DNA of 36,917 nt. It comes from a virus. How positions within the stretch are numbered: position 1 is the stretch's first letter; every line of letters starts with the position of its first letter. Made by a program: the position numbers and the translations under genes. The stretch lies in the IMG/VR virus record IMGVR_UViG_3300013120_000025, positions 1-36,917 of that record, one strand, 5' to 3'. Below are positions 6,244 through 13,575 of this stretch, piece by piece. Under the pieces are notes generated by a model. That model had not been told where the DNA came from. It was given only the letters and a program-made list of their open reading frames with translations, and made no database searches.

Positions 6244-6407
6244 CCCGCCTCACCTCCGAACTCGTGCGGCTGAACTCCCGCCGCTTCCTGTAGCTCCTCG
6301 ATCGCGCAAAGCGTGCGATACAGCTTCGCTCGGTCGCCAATCTCTCGTGCGGATTCGGCCTTCGCCTCAAGCCGGTTGATCTGCTCGCGGATCTCGGGGC
6401 GCGTCAT
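6240..6407 (-). CDS. Hypothetical helical protein (55 aa)
   Basis: This short gene starts at the ATG at 6407 with GAGGCGA upstream and ends in TGA overlapping the next ATG. The product begins MTRPEIREQINRLEAKAESA and is an uninterrupted amphipathic helix or coiled coil for about 45 residues, with a Gly-rich tail. ATGA overlaps at both ends support it. No family is recognised. Confidence 0.55.
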   Translation of the reverse strand: MTRPEIREQINRLEAKAESAREIGDRAKLYRTLCAIEELQEAAGVQPHEFGGEAG

Positions 6408-6697
6408 GATTCGCCTCGGGCTTTGGCGAGGACTTCACCGATAGCTTCGGCCAACGCTGCATTGTGTTTGTTGGCTAAAGCGTACCCTTCTGCGATCAAA
6501 AGCATTTCGTACATCTCTGGCGCGGCGGCGATGAGATGGGCGTTGGCATCTGATTGAGTTTTGAATCCCACCTCGCCAATCCATGCAATCTCTTCCGTTG
6601 CTTCTGTCCCGCAAATGGGCGCAATCACCTGAGCTTCTAGCGAGTCCGGGTAGATCTCTGCTTCCCACGGTCCCTTGGTAAACTTCGCTTCGTTCAT
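6404..6697 (-). CDS. Conserved phage early protein with AAPEMYE motif
   Basis: The start at 6697 follows CAAGGAGGCAAGACG and gives 97 aa. The motif SDANAHLIAAAPEMYEMLL (about residues 48-66) is the hallmark of a very common small phage protein family of unknown function. The N-terminus (FTKGPWEAEIYPDSLEAQVI) also fits that family. It is the first gene behind the early promoter at 6725-6753, so it should be expressed first. Its role is unknown. Confidence 0.8.
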   Translation of the reverse strand: MNEAKFTKGPWEAEIYPDSLEAQVIAPICGTEATEEIAWIGEVGFKTQSDANAHLIAAAPEMYEMLLIAEGYALANKHNAALAEAIGEVLAKARGES

Positions 6698-6724
6698 CGT
6701 CTTGCCTCCTTGTCTTACGTTCGA

Positions 6725-6753
6725 AGCGTACACTATTTCAACAAGGATGTCAA
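6725..6753 (-). promoter_or_regulatory. Early promoter (TTGACA-17-TACGCT)
   Basis: On the minus strand a perfect -35 box TTGACA (6753-6748) is followed by 17 bases and TACGCT (6730-6725). Transcription should begin near 6718, leaving a ~20-base leader with AAGGAGG before the gene at 6697. It lies directly after the terminator at 6758-6790, so it restarts transcription for the early genes. Confidence 0.8.
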
Positions 6754-6757
6754 GCGC

Positions 6758-6790
6758 AAAAGAAACGAGGATGGGCGTGCGAACCCATCC
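6758..6790 (-). terminator. Rho-independent terminator closing the late operon
   Basis: On the minus strand GGATGGG (6790-6784) and CCCATCC (6775-6769) make a 7-bp stem with an 8-base loop. It is followed by a T-rich tract (TCGTTTCTTTT, 6768-6758). It is the only clear stem-plus-T-tract terminator I found and stands between the last late gene and the early promoter. Confidence 0.8.
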
Positions 6791-6810
6791 CCGCAAGCGA
6801 AACTTCAGTC

Positions 6811-6831
6811 CCTCCCTATAGGGAAGGGAGG
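6811..6831. other. Hairpin just after the last late gene
   Basis: CCTCCCT (6811-6817) and AGGGAGG (6825-6831) form a 7-bp stem with a 7-base loop two bases after the stop of the 30-aa peptide. No T-tract follows on the minus strand. It may protect the 3' end of the late mRNA ahead of the real terminator. Confidence 0.5.
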
Positions 6832-6832
6832 C

Positions 6833-6925
6833 TTAAAGCGTTCCAGTTATCAGCAGACCGGCCAGTAGGCCGATCGCCATGCCTATCAGCGCCAGTATGA
6901 TTCCCTCAAGCATCAGCCAGATCAT
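6833..6925 (-). CDS. 30-aa hydrophobic membrane peptide
   Basis: The ATG at 6925 lies one base after the lipoprotein stop codon. It opens a 30-codon frame that begins MIWLMLEGIILALIGMAIG and is almost wholly hydrophobic with small residues, a single membrane span. The ribosome site is poor (CCGGGGTG), but coupling to the upstream stop could serve. It could be a holin-like or antiholin-like peptide at the end of the lysis region. A chance open frame cannot be excluded. Confidence 0.45.
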   Translation of the reverse strand: MIWLMLEGIILALIGMAIGLLAGLLITGTL

Positions 6926-6926
6926 G

Positions 6927-7889
6927 TCAGCACCCCGGATAAGACGTTGTAGGGATTGACCACGACTCAGTAGTTGTTGCGCCCATCTCATCCTCAAACG
7001 TTGCAGTGATTACGGTCATGCCAAACGGAATAGCGTCCTTGGGCCATTCCAGCCCGCACGTTCCTCCACCCGGATAACCTCCACCAACCGACCAATCAGG
7101 AGGCGAGTATGGGCGGTCCGTCCCGACAACAACCGGGCCGATGTTCGCCCAGTAAGCCTTCGCCGGAGGAGCCTTGGTTGCGGTGTTTTGCTTGCACCGA
7201 TAGGCAACGCCATCCTTCCGCACCAGATCTCCAACGACATACGCACGGTTCGCCTTCCACCGAGCGAAGACATTCAAGCTTACATCAATCGGCGCATTCC
7301 AGATAGCAAAGAACATGAAGGCATTCTCAAGCGTTCCTTGCCCCGTCTCGACGTGATACACATCAGGCTTCGGGGGATTCATGCCCTCATAAGGAGGACA
7401 GAACACCGAGTTCTCTTCGCCTTGACCCGTGTTAAATACCGTCACATTAACCAGCGTTACATCACCGCCCTGCGGATCGTAGGTGTCCGGGAATGTTACA
7501 GTGTATTGCTGTCGTGGATGTATCCACCAAAGATCCTCGATGCCGTTTAACCGAGGAAGCCCGATCACAGGCCCAGTGTTCTCCAGCCCAATCCTGGCCG
7601 TCGCCGTCTGGTAATCGCCGTCACTACTTTCCCAGGCCACCTCAACAGTACAAGGCAGACTGTGTATCGTCACTATCAACTTGTTGCTCGTCTGTACATA
7701 GGTCTTGCCCTCAACCGTGAACGCGTATTGTCCATCTCCCACGCCAGAAGCAATCAACATCGCCTCAAGCGGAGGGTATCCGGATTCAGGAGCAGACAGA
7801 GTAAGTACCCCTACACCACTATCCGGAATCAAAGTGCATCCGGTTAGTAGAAAGGAAAGGAATAGGAAAAACAGTAGTTTGCGTTTCAT
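6927..7889 (-). CDS. Predicted lipoprotein with a C-terminal carbohydrate-binding module
   Basis: The ATG at 7889 (GGGAGG seven bases upstream) gives 320 aa with a textbook lipoprotein signal: MKRKLLFFLFLSFLLTGC, with Cys18 as the lipidation site. Residues ~25-200 are beta-rich and resemble Ig/PKD-like folds. About residues 210-255 match the chitin/cellulose-binding CBM5/12 pattern (WKANRAYVVGDLVRKDGVAY, then RCKQNT and a closing YW). The protein should be anchored in the host envelope, facing periplasm or surface. Possible roles are superinfection exclusion, envelope remodelling or binding a surface glycan. None can be chosen from sequence. It is the penultimate late gene. Confidence 0.75.
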   Translation of the reverse strand: MKRKLLFFLFLSFLLTGCTLIPDSGVGVLTLSAPESGYPPLEAMLIASGVGDGQYAFTVEGKTYVQTSNKLIVTIHSLPCTVEVAWESSDGDYQTATARIGLENTGPVIGLPRLNGIEDLWWIHPRQQYTVTFPDTYDPQGGDVTLVNVTVFNTGQGEENSVFCPPYEGMNPPKPDVYHVETGQGTLENAFMFFAIWNAPIDVSLNVFARWKANRAYVVGDLVRKDGVAYRCKQNTATKAPPAKAYWANIGPVVVGTDRPYSPPDWSVGGGYPGGGTCGLEWPKDAIPFGMTVITATFEDEMGATTTESWSIPTTSYPGC

Positions 7890-7905
7890 TTCGCACCTCC
7901 CAGTA

Positions 7906-7935
7906 CGAGAATGCAGCGCAGGGGCAGCTCTCGTT
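7906..7935. other. Hairpin before the lipoprotein gene
   Basis: ACGAGA (7906-7911) pairs with TCTCGT (7930-7935), and inner GC/GC pairs strengthen the stem. On the minus strand it lies in the 92-base gap between the secreted-protein and lipoprotein genes, about 15 bases upstream of the lipoprotein start. No T-tract follows. It could modulate read-through or translation. Confidence 0.45.
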
Positions 7936-7981
7936 CTACCCCCGCGACTGCGCAAGGAGGCCTTCGATGAAGAAGACCGAT

Positions 7982-8491
7982 TTACAACTCGATGTCGAAG
8001 TCAACCCTGATGCCAAGTGTAGGCTTGAAAGTAAGCCAGTTGGTCCCATCCCAAGGGAAGGATGCCCCTCCCCACAACGCCAGCGGCCCCACATACCCCT
8101 CAAGCATAAACCCAGGTTCTCTGGCAATAAGTTTGTATTGCACAGGATATTGCGACTTGTACGTGGCTGTCTGGAATATAGCTAGCGAGCAGCCATAAGC
8201 AAGACTACCCGTTTGGTTGATCGTTGCTCGTTGATTGAAGTATACGTTCGCGTCGAAGTCCAAGTTGAACTTGCGATTTGCGTTTAGGATATTCTTGTCG
8301 AAATACTCAAAGCCCATGTCCATCGTCCATGCGTCGGCAAGAACCCCCTCGACAATCGCACCAACCTCCAGAGTGGGCGCTGCTGTTATCCCCACGTTCT
8401 CGATCTCGAAATATGGATTGATACTTGGTCCTGCAAAAGCGACCGCCGATAGAACTGCTGTCATCAATAGCGATAGTATCCGTCGTTTCAT
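7982..8491 (-). CDS. Secreted beta-rich protein, possible outer-membrane barrel
   Basis: The 169-aa product has a Sec signal peptide (MKRRILSLLMTAVLSAVAFA, cut after AFA). The mature part is a run of alternating strands rich in Phe, Tyr and Trp: INPYFEIENVGI, ANVYFNQRATI, YPVQYKLIAR, WLTFKPTLGI, ending RVDFDIEL. The strands and size (~150 residues) fit a small outer-membrane beta-barrel, but the final residue is Leu rather than the usual Phe. AGGAGG stands five bases before the ATG. In a phage late operon it could alter the host surface. A role in phage exclusion or release is inference. Confidence 0.6.
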   Translation of the reverse strand: MKRRILSLLMTAVLSAVAFAGPSINPYFEIENVGITAAPTLEVGAIVEGVLADAWTMDMGFEYFDKNILNANRKFNLDFDANVYFNQRATINQTGSLAYGCSLAIFQTATYKSQYPVQYKLIAREPGFMLEGYVGPLALWGGASFPWDGTNWLTFKPTLGIRVDFDIEL

Positions 8492-8499
8492 ATTTCCTC

Positions 8500-8766
8500 C
8501 TAGATTCCTACTGTAGGATCTGCCAGCAAACTCTCAACGAAGTCATTCACTTTCCGCCATCCGGCAGCAAAAGCAGCTTGCCAATCCGGGCCGGTTACCT
8601 CGAAGAGTTTCCGCAGATGAGGCCGAACGTCATCGGCCAGTTTGAGGGGATCGACTTTCGCCAATAGCTTGATTGCTAAAGCCGCGCCCTGTTTCCGCAC
8701 AAGGACCACAATCAATTCCAGTCCTTGCTCCTTGATCCAATTCCACGCCGAAGTCAGAATGAACAT
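8500..8766 (-). CDS. Hypothetical protein (88 aa) in the lysis region
   Basis: The 88-aa protein begins MFILTSAWNWIKEQGLELIV, with a moderately hydrophobic N-terminal helix (LELIVVLVRKQGAALAIKLL). The remainder is amphipathic (PHLRKLFEVTGPDWQAAFAA). It could be membrane-associated, and its place after a holin candidate suggests a lysis role. There is no lysozyme, amidase or peptidase motif. AGGGGGCG lies before the ATG, and a promoter (8790-8817) is predicted directly upstream. Confidence 0.5.
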   Translation of the reverse strand: MFILTSAWNWIKEQGLELIVVLVRKQGAALAIKLLAKVDPLKLADDVRPHLRKLFEVTGPDWQAAFAAGWRKVNDFVESLLADPTVGI

Positions 8767-8789
8767 GCGTCGCCCCCTTGTATGCCAAG

Positions 8790-8817
8790 ATTATACTTCA
8801 TTCATCCTTTGACGCAA
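8790..8817 (-). promoter_or_regulatory. Possible late/lysis promoter (TTGCGT-16-TATAAT)
   Basis: On the minus strand TTGCGT (8817-8812) is followed by 16 bases and a perfect TATAAT (8795-8790). It overlaps the end of the holin-candidate gene and lies 24 bases before the next start. A consensus -10 in a coding end could be chance, so support is moderate. Confidence 0.5.
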
Positions 8818-9061
8818 AACCATCGTCGATGCGGTCCTCTGCCCGTCTGTGGCGATTCCGACTGTCCGACTCCCTCACCGCCTTGATGATATCCTTTACG
8901 TCCGTCGCGGACATGCCATTGCTCTTAGCTGTTACCACTGTATTCGATGTGATCGCATTTGTGAGTTTCCGTATTGCTGGATCGAGCCTCACTAGAACGA
9001 ACGTCGCCACGAACACAGGAAAGCCAACCGCCCCGATGAAATCTCCTATTGTCTCCCACAT
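8798..9061 (-). CDS. YvrJ-like membrane protein, holin candidate
   Basis: The 87-aa product begins MWETIGDFIGAVGFPVFVAT and has one membrane span (about residues 8-26) ending in VLVRLDPAIRKLTNAI. The pattern G-FPV-x-V-x-x-x-L-V-R-x-(D/E) is that of the YvrJ family, small proteins often found near phage lysis genes. The rest is polar and helical. It would insert in the host inner membrane. A holin role is inferred from family, size and position after the tail genes. AAGGAG lies before the ATG. Confidence 0.65.
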   Translation of the reverse strand: MWETIGDFIGAVGFPVFVATFVLVRLDPAIRKLTNAITSNTVVTAKSNGMSATDVKDIIKAVRESDSRNRHRRAEDRIDDGFASKDE

Positions 9062-9070
9062 GCTGACTCC

Positions 9071-10141
9071 TTAGAAACCCGCCGCCTCTAATCCAGGCGT
9101 GGCCGCCATCCCGTAGAATTTCACGTTCACGTAAGACTGCCATCTCGTCACATAGTTTCCGTTCTTGTCTACTTTATAGATGAAGTTGCCGGATGAACCT
9201 GCAAGGTACCGATAAACAACATAGACATTCCCTTCGGCATCGACCGCGCACGCATAGGCATAAGACGACAGCCCCGGCGTGTATTCCCAGATAGTGACCC
9301 CGGTCGAGGGCTCAAACTTGCACACCTTTTTCTCGGACTCGCAGGTGAAATATCCGTAACCGTTATGAGCAATTTCTATGCTGTGAATGGCGTCGCCGCG
9401 CGTCTTCGTCCAATACACATATCCATCCGAGCTGAGTTTGTTATAGTTACTATGAGAATCCCCGCTATAAACCCTCCCGGATGTATCGCACGCCAATGCC
9501 ATAATGTGATATGAGCTTGAGAATATCTTGACGAATGTGCCTGTACTTACAGCCGCGCGCCACACCCCTTTCGATGCAGCAGCAACTCCAACACCGGCAT
9601 ATACAAGACCATTCGCGGCATCAACCGCCAACGCGTACACCGGCGGAGTGAATGTGATGTCCACATTCACAGACCACACATCAGAAGAGGAGGCTCCATT
9701 ATCGCGCAAGCAAATGACACCGCCGCCGAAGTCAGAGTAATACACATAGGTGACTCCAAGTCTGTTCTCTAGCGCAACGGCCAATGATGTCTCTGCCCAT
9801 CCAGCGTGGGACCATGCGAACGACCCATCAGCGTAGAGCTTTACAAGCGTTGTGCCCACACACCAGTAGGATTCCCCATCAGAGTTCACGGCAACAGCAA
9901 GCGCATCTGCTAGATCATAGTGCCAATCCTCTACGCCGGTATCGGTGATTCGGTATAGTTCATCATTGACTGACTCAGAGGTATAGATATAACGGTCGGC
10001 CTCGGCCAACGTGATCTGCTTGATGCCATCAATGTCTACCGCGTTGATTGTGCCGGTCACGATAGCGCCGCCGACCTTGGCATACTCCCCGACAACTTGT
10101 TTGATCGCCCCGCCGATTTTTACGTACTTGCCTTCAGCCAT
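9071..10141 (-). CDS. Beta-propeller-type tail adhesin candidate
   Basis: The 356-aa protein starts with a short repeat-like linker (GKYVKIGGAIKQVVGEYAKV, then GGAI). From residue ~45 it carries six or seven copies of a ~45-residue blade with D-x-x-G-x-x-Y/W motifs (SDGESYWCVGTTLVKLYADG; DTSGRVYSGDSHSNYNKLSS; DAEGNVYVVYRYLAGSSGNF). This is the pattern of NHL/PQQ-like beta-propellers. In a tail operon such a domain would most likely bind a surface ligand. It follows the fibre-like gene at 10143 by one base. No enzymatic motif is seen. Confidence 0.7.
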   Translation of the reverse strand: MAEGKYVKIGGAIKQVVGEYAKVGGAIVTGTINAVDIDGIKQITLAEADRYIYTSESVNDELYRITDTGVEDWHYDLADALAVAVNSDGESYWCVGTTLVKLYADGSFAWSHAGWAETSLAVALENRLGVTYVYYSDFGGGVICLRDNGASSSDVWSVNVDITFTPPVYALAVDAANGLVYAGVGVAAASKGVWRAAVSTGTFVKIFSSSYHIMALACDTSGRVYSGDSHSNYNKLSSDGYVYWTKTRGDAIHSIEIAHNGYGYFTCESEKKVCKFEPSTGVTIWEYTPGLSSYAYACAVDAEGNVYVVYRYLAGSSGNFIYKVDKNGNYVTRWQSYVNVKFYGMAATPGLEAAGF

Positions 10142-10142
10142 T

Positions 10143-10613
10143 CTATACCTCGTAAACCATAGCTATCTCACCATTTTCGAGATCGCCCGCACCCGGAACA
10201 GAAGTCAGCAGTTTGATGTTCCTGACCATCGCCGTCGTGTAACTCGTGTCGGGGAAGTCTCCGATTAGCGGGCCTGTCATCGTGTCGCCGCCCACGTCCA
10301 CCTTTGCCTCATCAAGGGCTGTAATAGCATCGCTTAGTACAGTATCCGCGCTCGCCCTCGCTGTTGCTTCTGTGGTCACGTCCGACTTCAAGGCGATGTC
10401 AGTTTCCTCATCTGGGGCGGCAACCTTTGCGCGTCCCTCTGCGTCGCGGATAAGGATCTTGCTCGCCGTCGCTGCCGATACCGCGCCGTGAACTCCCGTC
10501 GTTGCATCGGCGTGCTCTTTCAGGTAAACGAGATTCTCACCTATCTCATTGAGGTCGCCATACGCTACCCCGTTCTCTGCGCTCCAATCTATCTTTGGTG
10601 CTGTCCAAGCCAT
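10143..10613 (-). CDS. Tail fibre/collar-like protein (156 aa)
   Basis: The N-terminus (MAWTAPKIDWSAENGVAYGD, then LNEIGENLVYLKEH) matches a segment frequent at the start of phage tail fibre and structural proteins. Residues ~40-110 contain HGAVSAATASKILIRDAEGR and a helical stretch TTEATARASADTVLSDAITA typical of trimeric fibre shafts. The C-terminus is beta-rich. It lies between the tail hub and the beta-propeller gene, consistent with an adsorption module. GGAGGAGATC precedes the ATG. The exact position in the virion is unknown. Confidence 0.65.
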   Translation of the reverse strand: MAWTAPKIDWSAENGVAYGDLNEIGENLVYLKEHADATTGVHGAVSAATASKILIRDAEGRAKVAAPDEETDIALKSDVTTEATARASADTVLSDAITALDEAKVDVGGDTMTGPLIGDFPDTSYTTAMVRNIKLLTSVPGAGDLENGEIAMVYEV

Positions 10614-10622
10614 GATCTCCTC

Positions 10623-13568
10623 CTAATTGACAGTTCCAATTACATTCGCCGTTCCGGTCAAGGACTTATGGAATATCTTCATCTTGTCTATCGCCCCGCC
10701 CACGTTTACCGTTCCCGCAAGCGCCTTGGCTGTCTCTCTTCCAACCGTTCCGGCTGCGTTCACTGTCGCCATTATTTGCTTGCTGATAACTCGCTCGACT
10801 GATGCAGAGATCTCAATCCCGCCCTCATGAGGATTCGGCGCAACCACAATCGAAGGCTCCACATTCAGCGTAGTCGCCAGTGACTTGTGATAGATCGTAT
10901 GTCCGCCGATGATGTTCTGCCCGGTAATCATCACTTCCATGCCGCCGTCGTAGTTGATGTCTTGCCGCGCAAGTGAGAACTCGCTAGTCACTTCGTCGCT
11001 GTAGTCAGGGGCGATGATGCGATCACCTAGAAGCTCCGCGATATTCCCCCGCGCTTTGATCTGTACATTGCGAAGAGGATCTTTCCACGATGCCAACAAA
11101 GCGTCCGCCGCTGCCTGTGATTGGGCTTCCGTCTGCCAGAACTCAGAGGTGATGGGCGAACTCAAAGTCTGTCGCCCGTTTGATGCGATGCTGGTTGCGT
11201 CTTCGGCTTCTACTATCCTGCCACCTTGCACTTCTAACGGTTTGCCCTGGATCGTTACCGAAGTAACTGTTTCATCTCCACCATTGCCATTCTCGTAAGT
11301 GGCAACGCAACCCCAAGCGTAGGTGGTAACCGCCGTGCAAGTTACGTTGCCGCCCGGATTTACAAATACCCAGGCAGCAGGATTGTCCGCTACATCGACA
11401 CACGGCGTGAAGTCAAAGAAGTGTGTCTTGGATACCGAGCTTCCGGTTGGCACAGTGAATGTCTCAGTGTCCAAGCAGATGTCTTGCAGAGCAGAGGCTA
11501 CTCGCGGATTTGCTCTAGCTTGTACTGAGTTGATCATCTTCGACCAATCAAGCGGGTGGTCAATGTCAAAGAAGTTGCCTTCGTAGAACTCGAAATCATG
11601 CGTCGTAGCTGCCGCCGCTTCGTAAATCTCAATGACTACAATGCCATCACGATTACAGTAGACTTGCCCAAGCGCCGCCGCTGCGATCCTCCTCAGGGCT
11701 TCTCTGTGAGACATCGGAGAGAACCACGCGTAAGGGATTGTATAGTCTGCTGTGTCTAGCGCGGCATCAATGTCCCAATCGGCAGAAGTCAACCCCGCGT
11801 CAGTCATCACAGTCACGGCGAGATCGTGCAGCGTGACATCCGTGTAGACTTCCGAGGTGGAGAACTCTGTCTGCTTCAACCTGTCAAGCATATCGTAGCC
11901 AGTAACCTCAGCCCACGCCTCACCCTCGGGCGCTTTCCAGTCACGGCTATAAAACGTCCCAAGCGGGAACCATGCCCGGACACCTGATCTGCAATCGCAT
12001 CCGAGCCATGCTTTGATTGCTCTGTTGTTCAACAACATCCCAGACAGCCGCGAATGATAGTTACCATCCGTGAACAGGCGGTCAATGTTATTCAGCCTAA
12101 TCCTGATCGAGTTAGCTGAGATATTCCCTTGCGGAATCGTCGGTTCAGAGTATTCCATTTCTTCCAACACACGAACACCGAATAGCTCGCCGTCCTCGGA
12201 GGTGTAAGTCTCCTCAAGCATCGTGTAGAACTGAGAAATCTTACACACTGATGAAACGCGGCTCCACTTCAGAACGTCAAGAGTTTGCTTCACGATGTCA
12301 GCCTGATCAGGGCAGTCAAACTCATAGGTGACAAGCGCGTTCTCAGTTACGACCTTGGTGTATTCCAAAACATCGCCAGTCGAATATAGGCGAACGGTAA
12401 AATCAACGGGATACTCTTCCAGCTTATCGTCTCCAACAACCAACAGACTCTCAATCGTGCGCGCCGTGTGAGTGATGGTCAGAAGCTGACTCCCCGGCGT
12501 GAATGCCCCGGTCACTGCGTTGGAGAGAGTTGCGCCCCACCATCCTACACTGTATTCCTGATTAGACGGCAGCGGGTGAAACGTCCCGTCAAGCGTGTTT
12601 CTGTGAAGTGAGAACCACTTAAAAGCCTCTGTCTGCACGTTATCCGTAGTCTGGGTAGGGTATGTGTATCTGCCCGTCTCAGTAGCTTCGGCCTCAATTC
12701 CGGCTGAGAAAAACGGATCGGTGTAGGTGATCTGAACCTTGGCGAGAATGGTCCGAATCGTCTTGTTCATCTCGTAAGCCATATCGTAGGCTTCACGTGC
12801 AACTGTAGCGCCCGCGTTGACCGTGGCCATGATCGATTTGTGAATGACCCTTCCAACTGTCGCAACAATCTCAACACCGCCGCCGACGATCTTCCCGGTT
12901 TCTCGCGCAACAGCCGCAGAGATATTGACTACGGCTGCAAGGGCTTTCGATATGTCCCGTCCGACTGTGCTGTGGATGTTTACCGTTGCCGTGATTGCTT
13001 TTCCGATTGAACGCTGGACCGCGCCAGAGACTTCAACTGTAGCGGCGAGAGCCTTGTGAAATATCTTCATCTTGGTCAACGATGCCACGATGTTGACTGT
13101 GGCTGTCAGGGCTTTTGTCATTGCACGCTCAACCGTGCCATGTATGTTTACCGTTGCCGTGATCGCTTTCGTCATCGCCCTGGCTACGGTGCCATGTATG
13201 TTGACCGTCGCAGTCAGTGCTTTTGTCATCGCACGCGCTACCGTGCCGTGGATGTTGACTGTTGCTGACAGCGCTTTTGTCATTGCTCTGGTTACGGTCA
13301 CTGATGCTTCAACCGCAGCCGTGAGAGCCTTGTGGAATATCTTCATCTTGGTCAGCGACGCAGAGACGTTGACCGTTCCTGCTAGGGCTTTCGCAATCGC
13401 TCGCGCTACTGTGCCGGATACGTTGATAGTTCCGGTGATGGGCTTACCTACCGCACGCGCAACCGATCCCGAGACATTGACAACGGCAGAGAGGGCTTTG
13501 GTAAATATGCCAGCCCGTCCGCCTGCTGCGCCATACCTTGTTGTCCCATATCGATTGCGTCCGTACAC
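10623..13568 (-). CDS. Large tail-tip/hub protein bracketed by 18-residue repeats
   Basis: The 981-aa product starts with GTG at 13568 (AGGTGATTT before it). Residues 20-259 are 13 tandem ~18-residue units with consensus like MTKALTATVNIHGTVARA. Residues ~265-880 form a non-repetitive core resembling tail-hub/baseplate proteins, containing GVRVLEEMEYSEPTIPQGNI, NSIRIRLNNIDRLFT and EVTGYDMLDRLKQ. The last ~90 residues return to the 18-residue repeats. A family role in the tail tip between tube and fibres is inferred from the core and from its place after the tape measure. The flanking repeats probably form an extended beta structure that contacts the host or neighbouring tip proteins. Confidence 0.75.
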   Translation of the reverse strand: MYGRNRYGTTRYGAAGGRAGIFTKALSAVVNVSGSVARAVGKPITGTINVSGTVARAIAKALAGTVNVSASLTKMKIFHKALTAAVEASVTVTRAMTKALSATVNIHGTVARAMTKALTATVNIHGTVARAMTKAITATVNIHGTVERAMTKALTATVNIVASLTKMKIFHKALAATVEVSGAVQRSIGKAITATVNIHSTVGRDISKALAAVVNISAAVARETGKIVGGGVEIVATVGRVIHKSIMATVNAGATVAREAYDMAYEMNKTIRTILAKVQITYTDPFFSAGIEAEATETGRYTYPTQTTDNVQTEAFKWFSLHRNTLDGTFHPLPSNQEYSVGWWGATLSNAVTGAFTPGSQLLTITHTARTIESLLVVGDDKLEEYPVDFTVRLYSTGDVLEYTKVVTENALVTYEFDCPDQADIVKQTLDVLKWSRVSSVCKISQFYTMLEETYTSEDGELFGVRVLEEMEYSEPTIPQGNISANSIRIRLNNIDRLFTDGNYHSRLSGMLLNNRAIKAWLGCDCRSGVRAWFPLGTFYSRDWKAPEGEAWAEVTGYDMLDRLKQTEFSTSEVYTDVTLHDLAVTVMTDAGLTSADWDIDAALDTADYTIPYAWFSPMSHREALRRIAAAALGQVYCNRDGIVVIEIYEAAAATTHDFEFYEGNFFDIDHPLDWSKMINSVQARANPRVASALQDICLDTETFTVPTGSSVSKTHFFDFTPCVDVADNPAAWVFVNPGGNVTCTAVTTYAWGCVATYENGNGGDETVTSVTIQGKPLEVQGGRIVEAEDATSIASNGRQTLSSPITSEFWQTEAQSQAAADALLASWKDPLRNVQIKARGNIAELLGDRIIAPDYSDEVTSEFSLARQDINYDGGMEVMITGQNIIGGHTIYHKSLATTLNVEPSIVVAPNPHEGGIEISASVERVISKQIMATVNAAGTVGRETAKALAGTVNVGGAIDKMKIFHKSLTGTANVIGTVN
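10626..10901 (-). repeat. C-terminal block of 18-residue repeats in the tail hub
   Basis: About five units occupy residues ~890-981, including ISKQIMATVNAAGTVGRE, TAKALAGTVNVGGAIDKM and KIFHKSLTGTANVIGTVN. Their order copies that of the N-terminal block (a GGxEI-type unit, then IMATVNA, then a KMKIFHK unit). The protein ends abruptly in the middle of a unit. Confidence 0.85.
12792..13511 (-). repeat. N-terminal block of 13 tandem 54-bp repeats in the tail hub
   Basis: Residues 20-259 contain 13 units of 18 residues, three of which are 20 long because of a KIFHK insertion. Units 5-8 are nearly identical (MTKALSATVNIHGTVARA, MTKALTATVNIHGTVARA, MTKAITATVNIHGTVERA, MTKALTATVNIVASLTKM). The DNA is conserved too: GCCTTGTG-AATATCTTCATCTTGGTCA recurs at ~13328 and ~13046 with single-base changes. 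Confidence 0.92.
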
Positions 13569-13575
13569 AAATCAC

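Noticed and set aside
7967-8185. Plus-strand 72-codon frame with an AAGGAGG ribosome site
   Set aside because: It lies antisense to the secreted-protein gene, has no promoter or neighbour on that strand and gives an unstructured, Arg/Pro-rich sequence. The purine-rich site is probably chance.
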